64,000 bases of DNA from Brachynemurus nebulosus (Eukaryota; Arthropoda; Insecta; Neuroptera; Myrmeleontidae), in NCBI GenBank assembly GCA_035578155.1, contig JAPWDM010000008.1:21166598-21230597 (forward strand). The letters run 5' to 3'. Shown here piece after piece: positions 24,701 through 34,595 of the stretch. Under the pieces are notes generated by a model. The model worked only from the letters and a program-made list of their open reading frames with translations, was not told where the DNA came from and did no database searches. The stretch's first letter is position 1. Each line of letters starts with the position of its first letter. A program made the translations under genes and the position numbers.

Positions 24701-26857
24701 TGTTGATTCCTGGATGACTCGTTGTCTAAGCATGTCGTCGATCTGCTTTTTGAGTTCTTCTCGTTGTGAAAACGGAATCCTATATGGAGGCTTCGTGATA
24801 GGTGGTCCATCCTCGGTGTAAATCCGATGCTGTACTACGTCAGTACACGTTAATTCAGAAGTATCCGTCATAAAAATGTCTTTATATTCTCTGATCGTAG
24901 CTATCAGTAGGGTCCTTTCTTCTAGATCTTCGATGTGACTCATATCAATCTTCTCTATGAGTTCCCTTTCATCATCTGTTTGTCGTCTTTGGCTATCGAC
25001 TTTACATATGTTAATCTCTTCTAACCCTTTCTTTACTTGTAATTGATTTATAATTTCCATAACAGCAATTTGTGTATTTTTTGGAAGAATAATTCTGTCA
25101 TTTGTTACGTTTAAAATACAGACTGGTATTCGACTTGAAACGTATGAAACTGATCTAGCTATTAAAACTCCATGGTAGTTTAGGTTTATTGGTTCTACTA
25201 TCAGGCACTGACTGTCGTCGGTGATGCTATCTTGTTTTACATAAACACATTTCTGACATCTTGCAGGTAATTCAATAGCTTCCTCAAGAATGATGGGGAT
25301 CTTATCAAAAATTTCATCCATATTTAGGTTTTCGGTTTCTTTTTTGTTGTTTAAATTCTTATTATTACTCTCATATCGTTTCCCACTATGGCTTCCATTT
25401 TGAGTTTCAGGTACATTTGGCTCTTCGTCTTTCTTTGTAGTTTCATTTTTCCTTGTATAAGGTTGCGTTCTGACTTCTTCTTGGCTATCGTTAAGGCTAT
25501 CATCGATTTCTTTGAATGTGACTTTCTTTTGTTTCTCTGTTCGATTTTTCTTTTGTGGCTCTGTCGGCTTCCACACTTTAAGTACATGAATATTCTTCTT
25601 CTCTTCAGCACGTTCCAGCCTTTGAGTTTCACTTCCAATTGCTATTTTGGGTCCATTCGGTTCCTTCGGGTGTTCTACTTTTGTGTTATATATTTCTTGC
25701 TTTAGGCGTTCGTTCTTTTCTTTTTGCAAAAATTCCCTTTTCGTACGGTCTTCCTGTTTTGTGTCATTGTATCTATACATCTCTCTCTGTAACGACTCAT
25801 CCTTATTTATTTGGCTTTCTTTCTGTTGTTTCTCCTTAATCTGGTTTACATCGGCGCGTATGCGTTGAATTTCTTGGGTTAACTGCCCAAAATTATCGGC
25901 TATCTGGCTAACAAGTCTTTCATATGGGCTTTCCTCTAATTTTTCTTCGTCAATGTTCCTCTGACTTTGAGAATCCGCATATTGATTATTCGGCTTTCGA
26001 TGATTTGGGTTTGTCAATTGGCTTTCCACGTCTCGGTATTGACGATTCTTCTCATGGCTATCTGGCTTTCCATCCCTATTTACTTGAAACTGGATATCAA
26101 ACTTTTCTTGTCGATATTGTTCGTGTTGGCTATCTTCATGGTCATATATTACCGGTTGGCTATCAGACTTTCCCTGTTTACATAATATAGGGTGGCTATC
26201 AGGCTTTCCTTGTGAACATAAAACAGACTGGCTATCAGGCTCTCCATAATTTAAAATTTGCGATTGGCTATCAAGCTTCCCTAAGTCTTTTTGAAGTTCA
26301 CTTTCTTCAAATATTTCTCGTCTTATTATGCTGACATATTCGCTATCTGTCAGTGAATCATCATTATCCATGGTTATGGTGGCGTCGTTCAATGTAATTA
26401 AATTATTTTTAAAATTGATTAAGGCTTTCATTTGCTTTAGGGCATCTCGCCCGAGAAGTCCATCTGCATCAAAAGTTAGGCTATCCGAGCAGACGATACA
26501 TTCCACAGGGATGCGATTTCTCCCAATTTGAAAATTGACATATGCTTTCCCCAAAACATCTATTTCACTTCCCGTGATTCCTCGTACAATATAGTTGTGT
26601 TGTCTAATAGGTGCTGTTTCTCCGACCATTTGTAGTGTTCCTGATTTTATTATGCTAACCACCGCGCCAGTATCAATCAGCATACGGATTTGGTGTCCAT
26701 TCAATCCTACCTTTATAATACACTGTGGGGCATCTTCGTCGTAAGTAGGGTCGAAATCGACGCGGGGTATTACTTGATCTTTTAGTTTTGTTGTTCCGAG
26801 ACCACTTCGTTCTGGGGAGTGAACGAAGGACCCCCGGAGTTTAAAGACTGTCGAGGT
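21740..26857 (-). CDS. pol: Pol polyprotein (protease, RT, RNase H, integrase)
   Basis: The open frame runs from 26857 (just after a stop) to 21740, about 1705 codons, and overlaps gag by 76 nt in the -1 frame. There is no ATG before the protease, so expression as a Gag-Pol fusion is expected. Residues counted from 26704: protease DTG near 11-13, then a long hydrophilic linker (~140-480) with repeated PDSQ-type units and a coiled-coil-like part. Reverse transcriptase follows with 'YLDDIIVF' near 791, then RNase H ('LATDASGFA', 'YTDHRPLQW'). The integrase has a HHCC zinc finger near 1127-1165 and the triad D (MDIVGP, ~1197), D (TDQGTNF, ~1258), E (NGSVERSH, ~1296), followed by a GPY/F-like module ('WEGPYRIV'). 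The tail is acidic. No lesion is seen, so it is probably functional. Confidence 0.95.
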   Translation of the reverse strand, partial: TSTVFKLRGSFVHSPERSGLGTTKLKDQVIPRVDFDPTYDEDAPQCIIKVGLNGHQIRMLIDTGAVVSIIKSGTLQMVGETAPIRQHNYIVRGITGSEIDVLGKAYVNFQIGRNRIPVECIVCSDSLTFDADGLLGRDALKQMKALINFKNNLITLNDATITMDNDDSLTDSEYVSIIRREIFEESELQKDLGKLDSQSQILNYGEPDSQSVLCSQGKPDSHPILCKQGKSDSQPVIYDHEDSQHEQYRQEKFDIQFQVNRDGKPDSHEKNRQYRDVESQLTNPNHRKPNNQYADSQSQRNIDEEKLEESPYERLVSQIADNFGQLTQEIQRIRADVNQIKEKQQKESQINKDESLQREMYRYNDTKQEDRTKREFLQKEKNERLKQEIYNTKVEHPKEPNGPKIAIGSETQRLERAEEKKNIHVLKVWKPTEPQKKNRTEKQKKVTFKEIDDSLNDSQEEVRTQPYTRKNETTKKDEEPNVPETQNGSHSGKRYESNNKNLNNKKETENLNMDEIFDKIPIILEEAIELPARCQKCVYVKQDSITDDSQCLIVEPINLNYHGVLIARSVSYVSSRIPVCILNVTNDRIILPKNTQIAVMEIINQLQVKKGLEEINICKVDSQRRQTDDERELIEKIDMSHIEDLEERTLLIATIREYKDIFMTDTSELTCTDVVQHRIYTEDGPPITKPPYRIPFSQREELKKQIDDMLRQRVIQESTSPWSAPVVMVAKKASEGENKIRVCIDYRGLNAITKRDYFPLPNLQETINQLGNAQYYSTIDMWSGYWQVPVHPADREKTAFTTPDGHYECLRMPFGLVNAPSTFQRLMYAVLSGLTPEQCLVYLDDIIVFSKTLPEHIQRLRNVFSRLRSAKLKLKPTKCRFLAKETSYLGHIISANGIKPDPEKLRVVRNFPIPKNVREVRGFLGLVGFYRKFIPDFSKEALPLTQLTKRDNKFVWSEVEQRAFEELKEKLCKPPVLTFPNFEKPFLLATDASGFAISAILSQVVDGKEKPIAYASRQLNKAERNYPVTEQECLAVVWGIKHFKCYLYGTKFTVYTDHRPLQWLRTLKDPTSRLARWIILLSEYDFDVIYRPGRKNANADALSRIQINLTEESSQCTPILDKEMIRKEQQKDEELTNLIQSNDQQYYLDGDGLLYKIIEGREDQLVVPKSLIKYMIEIHHNLPYAGHLGITKTLHLLKRKLYWNNMTKDVKSYIGSCDSCNEKKNPKGRKPAPLQRFEEVIEPFQLIEMDIVGPMVQTDNGNRYIFTCQDYFTKYLEAVPIPNQKATTVAKVFVQHIICRHGVPQKVVTDQGTNFVSEVMKEVCKLLKITKLQTTAYHPQSNGSVERSHRVIKDMLSHCVSHDQKDWDEWLPYVMMAYRVSVHSSTGYSPHFLMYGREMTLPYDRIFEPRQKKYNYDSNYAEEMLARMQIVFQNVRDNLRYAAERREKYYNRNTQEITYEVGDEVYLHNPAPKLGKSAKLSKPWEGPYRIVQQKGPVTYKIRSVNNKKEYIVHPNRLKLKSKATIPRDRDGHEDREDQIIADEDLQFEPRNYPVEEREFDWDIIVHSPPREEIEYEPWIGTPKSINVDEHATQILPEEYGNEAVFDDEQSGNEAAQLLDKEVEGDEDRISERTKNVRIQCSGTESERETAVTRDTGENVSNPATEPETVNPQGNESETPSRPTYRYFTRSQGRVSPQPWVLPKRI

Positions 26858-28113
26858 TCAATTTGGATCGTATTCCTTATTCTTTGTATAGGCTGTCGAT
26901 TGGTTGAAAAATTGTTATTATTTCCTCGATGAAATGCCCCCGGTTCTTCCCCTCTGTGGTTTTCCCATGAGTTGTGTAACGGACGATAATTCTCTGTAGG
27001 TGTCTGATTTTTTGAAGGGCACCGATTAGCATAGTGTCCCGACTGTCCACAACTAAAGCAGTTCGTTGACTTTTGTGCTGTACAGTCTCTAGCGAAGTGT
27101 CCTTCTCTCCTACAATTGAAACACATCTTGACATTGACGGGTCTTCTCTCCCATTCGTTTATGCGTGTTGCTGCTCCTGATCGTTGCCTCGTATTGTAGC
27201 GGCCTTCTGTACGCAGTTCGTTAGTGGTATTAGCAGGTAAGAACTCTCGAACGTTTTCAGACATTCTGTTTGGCGTAGTGCGTCGTCCAATGTAGCTCGA
27301 CGGTCCTGGGACGGCGTATACATCGTTTGGCCTTCGTGATAAACTCAACATTTGGCAGCTCATTTCGGCTTTTTGGGCTAAGTCGACTACATCGTCAAAT
27401 GTGTAATTAGGGTTTTTGCTAATATCTAGAATTATCATTTTAGCGATATCAGGATTGAGTCCCTTTTGAAACTGATGAATAAGGTCTCTTTCGTGTCGCC
27501 TTTTAATTACTCCTATTTCACTACGGTCTTCATTTTGTACGAAACTTAGATTTTCCTCTAAAAGTTGCCGACCTATTACTTTCAATCTTGTAGCATAACT
27601 ATCCACACTTTCTCGTTGGCGTTGTAAGCAGTGGTTCAAATTGTTTAGGGCTTGACCCGGTATTATCTTTGGACTGTATTTTTTTATAATGGCCTTCCTG
27701 AATTCGGCGAACGTAAGATCTGGATCGGTAAGTGGTGCCTCTGATTCCATATACCTGAACGCATCACCTGTCATCTGGCATCTTGCAACTGCTAATGTTT
27801 GGATTTCGGTCCATCCATCCATTCTAGCTCGTTGTTCGAGTTTCGAGAAGAATTCCCGTACGCTTTCGTGTGGTTTGCCGCTAAACTGCTGCAATCCCAT
27901 TAAAGTTTGGCCTATAGTATACATAGGGGCTGTCCTTATTTGGTGTGTATTCATATTGGTGTTCGTAACTGTATCCCTAATTGGTGGGGCTGTCCTTGTT
28001 GGAGGTGTATTCGTGTCAATATTCGTATTCACAGTTGAATTCATGGCTGATGGGTTCGGCTGTACTTCTATCAAAGAAGGCTCTTGGTCGTAAGGTATTG
28101 CTAACGGATCCAT
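26782..28113 (-). CDS. gag: Gag polyprotein of the LTR element
   Basis: 443 codons from the ATG at 28113 (MDPLAIPYDQ). This is the first ATG frame after a 1.6-kb leader. Residues ~85-215 match a retrotransposon-gag capsid domain ('FFSKLEQRARMDGW', 'YSPKIIPGQALNNL'). Two CCHC zinc knuckles follow, 'CFNCRREGHFARDC' (~331) and 'CFSCGQSGHYANRC' (~352), which bind the genomic RNA. Gag assembles the particle. Its end overlaps pol in the -1 frame, with a slippery heptamer 19 codons before the stop. The frame at 26877-27134 on the same strand is a shadow. Confidence 0.95.
   Translation of the reverse strand: MDPLAIPYDQEPSLIEVQPNPSAMNSTVNTNIDTNTPPTRTAPPIRDTVTNTNMNTHQIRTAPMYTIGQTLMGLQQFSGKPHESVREFFSKLEQRARMDGWTEIQTLAVARCQMTGDAFRYMESEAPLTDPDLTFAEFRKAIIKKYSPKIIPGQALNNLNHCLQRQRESVDSYATRLKVIGRQLLEENLSFVQNEDRSEIGVIKRRHERDLIHQFQKGLNPDIAKMIILDISKNPNYTFDDVVDLAQKAEMSCQMLSLSRRPNDVYAVPGPSSYIGRRTTPNRMSENVREFLPANTTNELRTEGRYNTRQRSGAATRINEWERRPVNVKMCFNCRREGHFARDCTAQKSTNCFSCGQSGHYANRCPSKNQTPTENYRPLHNSWENHRGEEPGAFHRGNNNNFSTNRQPIQRIRNTIQIEPRQSLNSGGPSFTPQNEVVSEQQN
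26805..26845 (-). promoter_or_regulatory. Programmed -1 frameshift signal, gag-pol
   Basis: On the minus strand the gag codons ..T TTA AAC (26845-26839) form the classical X_XXY_YYZ slippery heptamer TTTAAAC. Ten nt downstream, 'cttcgttc' (26828-26821) and 'gaacgaag' (26812-26805) make a perfect 8-bp stem with an 8-nt loop, 'actcccca'. The loop's CCCC could pair with the GGGGG between heptamer and stem to give a pseudoknot. Pol is in the -1 frame and open across this site. Confidence 0.75.
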
Positions 28114-29696
28114 ACTTGTAATTCACGCGAGTTATGGTAGTAGTATTTAATTATTTATTTATTTATTTAGTTATATATTTATTTAATTGTTACTTTCTTA
28201 TATAAATTTGTTTTATTTATTTGATTTCATATATTTACAATGGTACTTTTAATTTACTTCTTTACTTTAAATATTTATAGGTAAGTATTTGTAAAGTATT
28301 GGATTAAGTAAGATAATTAATAATAAAATTTTTTTTTTTTCAACAGCAGGAGACAAAAGAATTTTTTTTTTTTTTGTACCCAAATACAATTATAAAATTT
28401 AACAGTAAACAACAAGAAAAAATACAATTATTAATAAAATGTAATTACAAAACATGAAGGTAGTTCATAGAAAAAAAAATGAAACGAAAACATGGAAATA
28501 TTATATTTCGAATGTAATCTCTAGCAAACAGAAGAGAAATAAAATTGATTGTTAACTGTCCTACTACAAAAATTATTTAGGAGTATTCTGATATTTGAAT
28601 GACTTTTGTAACACATTGTACATCAATAAGATTATTCCCTTCTTTTTTTTTTTGGACTACTGTTACTAAATGTTGATACTTATGTGAATACGTTTGAATT
28701 TTTGAAATTTTTAACAAGTGAATAAAAATACTTATATTATTTATTAATCAATATTATTAATGAATTTTCTCACGACTATCTACTTGAAGCAAAAGGAAAA
28801 AAAAACTGATGTAAATTTATTTGGTTTAATTTAATCAATTGCTTAAAATTTCAAACAAACCAAAAATTTAAAAAAAATAAAATTTTTTTATATCAAACAG
28901 TATTACAAACATCTACTTACTTACCGCTTACCGCGATCATGCTGATGACGATACATACATATATCATTTACTCCTTCCTGTGACTACGTATGGGTGACGT
29001 ACTACCGCGTCATAGTGGAGTGGGTATTTTATGAATATGTATTTGGTGGGGACGCTTAACCAACGAAATGGGCTAATTACAACAATATGTATTAGGTATT
29101 ATTGCACATATGTATTGTTAAAAATGCACGAAACAATATGCATATGTACCTACTTATAATTATATGCATATCATTGTTCGTTCAATTAGCTCACAGTATC
29201 CATACAATATACAATGACGGTATTTATCTAAACGTATTCGCCTACAACTACATATGTAATTCATTTACTTTACTGATATTTTCTAATTCAACATTTAAAC
29301 AATCAACTAGTATTTATTGATAAATATGATTAAGATTTTCAATTACTTTAAATTAATTCAAACTACGCTAAACATTACAAAAAAAAAAATTAGTTTTAAA
29401 CTATTATTCATCAACGTTTTTATTAACATTTTATTGGTCTACTAACTTCTTGTATGAAATTCTACATTAAAATTAATTATTACACAGTAAATTTTCTAAC
29501 ATTTTTTGTAACTAATTCTACTATCATTCCAAGAAATAAATTTTCGTTTCTGAAAACGAAATTAAAAATTATGTCGTAAAACTACTGGTGTACTGGTTAT
29601 TCCGTTACAAATTCTCTTAATATTCGGTACCAAATGTTTGCCGACGAAGTTGAATCGTCAGAAATTTATTGGTTTCGTCGAAAATTTCTTATCAGT
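28114..29696 (-). other. Leader / 5' untranslated region of the LTR element
   Basis: About 1.6 kb between the primer-binding site and the gag ATG, AT-rich and without a convincing frame. The packaging signal and the splice donor for an env mRNA should lie here, but neither can be identified by eye. Confidence 0.6.
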
Positions 29697-29709
29697 ACCG
29701 CTGCCACCA
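29697..29709 (-). promoter_or_regulatory. tRNA primer-binding site (tRNA-Leu type)
   Basis: On the minus strand 'tggtggcagcggt' begins 2 nt after the 5' LTR. It is complementary to the 3' end of common eukaryotic tRNA-Leu species (...ACCGCTGCCACCA). The 13-nt match includes the CCA tail, followed by a mismatch. The assignment to Leu is from memory of tRNA sequences. Confidence 0.75.
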
Positions 29710-29711
29710 CT

Positions 29712-31051
29712 TGTAATAAAATCCGAATCTCGAAGGATGTTACATGAGATTATCCGGATTCGTTTTCCGACGTAGGTTCGAAATCCAAGGGGAATATGCA
29801 ATGGAACAAGAGTACACTGAGGTTGGGGTGGTAATTTTGTCGTAAATAAAATTAAAACTAACGGACCTTCAGTTAACTTTTATACTATATATATTTATTT
29901 GTTCAAAAAAGTAATTATAATTATTTTACAATCACTAATCTTTAAGAAAACAAATAGATTAAAGAGATTGTATTGTTGAGGATGAACAATTTAGTTCCTC
30001 TCACATAAATTATGTAGAAAAGCTACTAAAATAGGTATATAATGCTTAGTTTACAATAAAATAAAAAGAGAAATAAAACAAAGAAAAAACTTTAACATTA
30101 GTAATCAGGTCAAAACGTCAAATTGGAAATAATCTTTAAACAATCCTAATTTAACTTTCTCGGCTCAATATTACGTTTAAAAACTAAAATTGGTCATTCC
30201 CCGCTACTATTAAAATTGAAAAAAAAAGAAACAAATCTTAAATTGAATAAATAGTGAAAATAATTTTTAGTTAAAAAAATTTAAAAAAAAATTAAGCAAA
30301 CTTAAAAATTCCATATACTAAACGCTCTCATTATCTGCTAATTTGTATTTTATCTTACAATAAGGTAACGTAAATAAAAAATATGTGATCCTAAAGATTT
30401 GAAGATAGTTATATTCTTAACGTATAAAAATACAATTTTTATATTAAATTGGTAGGACTGGAAGACGTGACTTACCTTTGTGGTGAGATTGTAATGTTTC
30501 GTTAAGGAAATTTCTCTCTTTACCTTTTTACCAATGGCTAATTCTTCTTATTTCATGCAAATTTTTCTAACTAGTGGGCTATCCTTGTTTTCGCCAATTA
30601 ACTCACTAATTTAATTTTTCCTTTTTTTTTCTAACTAACACCGGCTAATCACTAACTCTCAACACACTAACGACTAACTACCTTTTTCCTAATTAACTCA
30701 CTTACGCCTATCTTACTGACTGACTTGACCCATAAACGATTCACTACCGAATCACTTCTAACGCCTAACTCTTTCGTACCCACGCTAACACTCCCATCGT
30801 TCTATGATTAGTCTTATCGCTAACTCTTGTCCTTGAAGTCTTTACTCTTATTGCACTGGCAATATTCTCACGCTATGGGTAGGGCCTTATCGTTGCAGTT
30901 TTTATACAATATGTTTTGTCTACACGTAACTGCATCGAGTATTAATTTTATAATATAAGATTGATTATGTTATATCGTGTTGGCTCCGTTTGCTTTTATC
31001 TGAATAATTCGCATCTTAACTCTAAGAAAAATTAGGGTTGTCCATTTCATT

Positions 31052-31054
<3 letters not shown>
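29712..31054 (-). repeat. 5' LTR (right copy)
   Basis: 1343 bp, apparently identical to 19095-20437. In the element's orientation this is the promoter-bearing 5' LTR. A TATA-like 'tataaaaa' lies on the minus strand at 30899-30906. The AT repeat resumes directly after the last base. Confidence 0.95.
30899..30906 (-). promoter_or_regulatory. Candidate TATA box in the 5' LTR
   Basis: The minus-strand 'tataaaaa' lies in a comparatively GC-richer part of the LTR, about 150 bp from its start. It is a plausible U3/R promoter element, placed by sequence only. Transcription would run leftward toward gag, antisense to the Ras-GRF-like gene. Confidence 0.4.

Positions 31055-31086
<32 letters not shown>
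31055..31086. repeat. (AT)n microsatellite, right half of the LTR-element target
   Basis: AT repeats directly flank the 5' LTR and continue the tract that stops at 19094. Confidence 0.9.
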
Positions 31087-31090
<4 letters not shown>

Positions 31091-31256
31091 ATGTATTTCC
31101 GAACAGATATACATACTTTCAGCAAAGCAATAAAATTCATAGCCCCAAGTCCAAAATATTGGACTGGGAACGACCGACTGTGTTAGGAATCATTGCAAAG
31201 TTTATATACATATTTAGACTATAAAATTCTGTTATTAAGAAACACTATTCTTCTAG

Positions 31257-31382
31257 ATTCCCCGGTATATCATCACGCTTCACGAACTTCTTGCTCACAC
31301 GCCCCATGACCATGTCGAGAGGAAAAGTTTACAGAATGCACGTCAACAGCTGGAGGACTTGTCGCGGCAAATGCACGATGAG
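31257..31382 (+). CDS. Ras-GRF-like exchange factor, third DH-domain exon
   Basis: A 42-codon exon between the acceptor 'cttctag' and the donor 'gag|gtaagt', phase 0 on both sides. It starts '[16 protein letters not shown]', the direct continuation of 'TYPMHQ' from the exon ending at 10753. It ends '[11 protein letters not shown]', where vertebrate RasGRFs continue into the last DH helix. These are the most conserved DH-domain residues, which contact the GTPase switch regions. It lies 203 bp beyond the LTR element. The next exon was not found in the remaining 32.6 kb. Confidence 0.93.
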
Positions 31383-32696
31383 GTAAGTAAAACCATCAAA
31401 CTGTATCATATAATATTTTCGTTTATATTTATCGTTTGGTCAAAATAATATACATAAATATTTTGTACACTACGATATGTTCAAAAATAGATATGGTCAA
31501 AAATAGATATGTTCAAAAATAATTGACGTTATATTAGTAAATTATGTTGAGTATATAAGTTGATAGAATTTTAAATAACTGTTTGAATGAATGCAAATGA
31601 TATTTCTATTTTTAAATGAAAATTTCAAATACATATATAGAATGATTTTATTTGGAAACTGAACACATATATAGATACAAAATGAGTTTTTTGAGAGTTA
31701 CTATTTTTATTACGATTAAATTATTGACTTAATCAAAAAATTTTTCAGATCACAGTTGTAAATTCCGCTGAGGCTATACTTTCTTAAATGGAACTAAACC
31801 TATATTAATTTGTTGATAAAACTAATCCAGTGTATCAATAAAAAACATAAATGTGAGGAAATTTTTTTTTTTTTCAAATTTATTTATTGAATTTCTCTTA
31901 AACCACACAAACAAATACATTTCTGTAATGGAAAAGTTCAATCGGAATAATTTTATTTTTTTATCCAAGAAACGAACCAGCAATTAATAGATAATCCATT
32001 TTTTAAAATAATAGATTGTCGTGCCCCAATTTTTTTAACAAAATAAATAAATACATTAGTGTATTTAAATTGATTGCTAATTCAATAATTTTGATTTTAT
32101 TAATTCATTGAAAATTATTTACAATTATTTTTAATTTTTTAGTTCAGTAAATATTAAACATCTAACTTCACTGTAATTAAAAGAGAGTTAGGGGCGAACA
32201 CCATACGTTTATCAATACTATACTATCGTTAGCTAGAAATCGGATATTTTTATGTCGTTTGAACTCAGTCGCAGCGAGTATAATACTTTAAAAAGTTGAT
32301 TTTTAAAACAGAATTGAAAACGTGAGTGGATGAAGATGTTATGTAAATTTTTTCAAAAAGTCATTTTTTGAAAAATTTTAGAATATCCTATATTGAAGTA
32401 TCATATATATTACAATTTGGTTTTATTACGCCCAATAATTTTATAGAAATTCAATAACAAACACGTACTATTGCATTGGAAGTGTATGTAAATAAACAAT
32501 TCAATTACTTAACATCAGCCGAAATAATTTAAATTTAAATATTACCGGTGGTGTTGAATCATAAACTATTTTTTACGAAGCTTTTAAAGATAGATTCCCT
32601 TTTAAAATAGCTCGAAAACTAATAGAGCTATGAAATTCCTAGTTATAGCAATTGATTGCTCCCAACGGTAGCTACAAGTCTTATCTCAACAATTTT
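31383..32696 (+). other. Start of a very long intron
   Basis: AT-rich sequence after the 'gtaagt' donor, with no recognised repeat or gene. I looked for the next conserved RasGRF segment and did not see it. Confidence 0.45.
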
Positions 32697-33608
32697 TTAA
32701 CCCTAGAATCATACGTACACGTCAAAACGACGAACGAACTTCTCTACCTGCTCCAATACTACAACTTGTCGGTACCTACTTGCTGTGAGATTTCTGTTAT
32801 CTAATTTATTTGTTGTTATAACACATAAGACGTATTTATTTTGTTTATAGTCATTGTCGTTTTGTTTGTATTGAAATAGTGTCCGTCAAAAGGACTTCGA
32901 TGTATGATTACGCGATGTTTTTTTTTTTAAAGATTTTGTACTTCACATATAAAAGTTTTCCTAATTTTTCTAAAATTTATTAAAGTTATGCATATTATAA
33001 TTAATTTATTCAATGATTATAATAATGTGAAAGATGATTACAGCTGTTTGACTTATAGAGACGACATAATACTGAAGTTTTAATATATTGAATCGAAAAC
33101 TAAAGAATGCGTTTCAAGTGACTTAATAAAAGATTAACAATTTATTTTGTGGAAAATATTTTAATTTTTATTATTTTTTGAGATCTTATTCGAAAAATTA
33201 CTAACAAATTTTAAAAAATTTACAAATGTGCCTAATAGGGAAATAACTACATATCTATAGGAATATTTATGACAGAAATTTCACATTCTGTAAAGTCACA
33301 CATGTCCACTGACTCATAATAGTTAATAAAATAATTATTACAATTGATGTATTTATCCATTTTTTAATTTTTATAATGAAAATATGCTTTGATAAAAAGA
33401 TTAAAAAAATTAATAAATATTTACATTAAGAAATTTTTCCAAATCCAATTTTTTTAAATATTTTGTTCGCTTTTGTAATATTGTTATGTAAAAAAAAAAT
33501 GTTTTTTGCAAATAAACTCTAAAACTCTTCGTAAAAAGTCCATCCCTCAAAACGACGTCGATGTATGATTAACGTTTCTCGTAGACCAACGTATGATTCT
33601 AGGGTTAA
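32697..33608. mobile_element. piggyBac-like MITE, copy 1
   Basis: Flanked by TTAA on both sides, with ends 'ccctagaatcatacgt' and 'acgtatgattctaggg'. TTAA plus CCCTAGAA is the piggyBac signature. The subterminal motif 'tcaaaacgac' with 'gatgtatgatta' recurs near both ends and inside (32886-32912, 33549-33571). About 0.9 kb, no transposase, so non-autonomous. Confidence 0.85.
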
Positions 33609-34315
33609 TTAACAGTTTAGCAGTAAAAAAAATTGGAACTTTCAAAAAACTCCCTGTATAATGCAAATTATAAAATATATTTACAATATATTTTAATATA
33701 ACGAATATAACGTAATTCATAATCGGGTAAAAACTAAAATTATTTAATATTACTATTGACTATTACTATAAAATGTTACGTACTTATTACATTAATCACC
33801 TTGTATACCAATGAATAATAATATATTTTCAATATGACTTAAAAAGACTATGAAATATATTTATTTCTTAAATAAGTAGCAATAATGTTTTTCATGGTCT
33901 TATAACTATAATTTACAATATTACACACCATAATAATAAAAATTGCGAAAAACTGGTTTTCATTTTTGGTATCGTGGATCCATATCCTATTTTGTCTTAA
34001 TTTTCGCCACATCTCACCTATTGCAAAAAAAATTAAAACACCAGAATTTTTTTTTATTTAAAATTATCTTTTTAGGTTAACTTTCAATTTTAATACATAT
34101 ATATTATTATTTAACAATAGTAATTTTTCTAATTGAATAATTTTTAATATTTCATAAATAGTTTCATACTCGCATAACGTGGGTTTAAATATGGAGTTAG
34201 TGAAGCAACAGATCTGAAAATATACAATGCGAATTAAATATTATTTATGTATAATAAATATACATTTTATTAATTTATATTTAACAATAAAAATATGTAC
34301 ATATTTTACAAAAAT
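33609..34315. other. AT-rich non-coding stretch
   Basis: I see no frame, terminal repeat or RNA here. Confidence 0.4.
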
Positions 34316-34595
34316 ACCCCTGCCGGAAACTAGTTGACAGAACAATAGTTTAAAGACCTTTTTTATGTATTTTTTTCTCCTCTTTTAAATGGTGTAAAAA
34401 AATTTCGCAAGAATTGTTGTTTAAGTGGGAATTTTGGCAAAAAACTAATTTTTTACAAGAACAAAAACCATGTTCCTGACATCCGACGTGTCTGGCTAAC
34501 GAATTTGTCCAACGGTTTGGCATTTCCAACATTTTCACCAAATTTCGTAAGCCTAGGACATTTCGTGCGAGAGTTATCGTGCGGACACATATTCT
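34316..34595. repeat. Repeat family D, copy 1
   Basis: Runs from 'aatacccctgccggaaacta' to 'gagttatcgtgcggacacat' and matches 45560-45840 closely. The same ending 'gttatcgtgcggacac' closes the palindrome arms at 44280 and the repeat at 60720. The frames here (34350-34541, 34453-34635) also occur in the other copy (45595-45861) and are repeat by-products. Confidence 0.75.

Larger units (their letters stand above)
19095..31054 (-). mobile_element. Complete gypsy-type (errantivirus-like) LTR element
   Basis: An 11,960-bp Ty3/gypsy element lies in minus orientation. It has two 1343-bp LTRs (TGTAAT...ATTACA), a tRNA-Leu-type primer site next to the right (5') LTR, gag, pol in the order protease-RT-RNase H-integrase, an env-like frame, and a purine tract next to the left (3') LTR. 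Gag and pol have no internal stop. The LTRs show no difference by eye, so the insertion is recent. It sits in antisense in an intron of the Ras-GRF-like gene. Gypsy elements with an env-like third frame are called errantiviruses. Here the env frame is too short to be complete. Confidence 0.95.

Noticed and set aside
25388..25868. Plus-strand frames across the pol linker
   Set aside because: They are shadows of the minus-strand pol gene in a low-complexity region. The same applies to 20863-21153, 21876-22082, 23136-23369 and 27689-28093.
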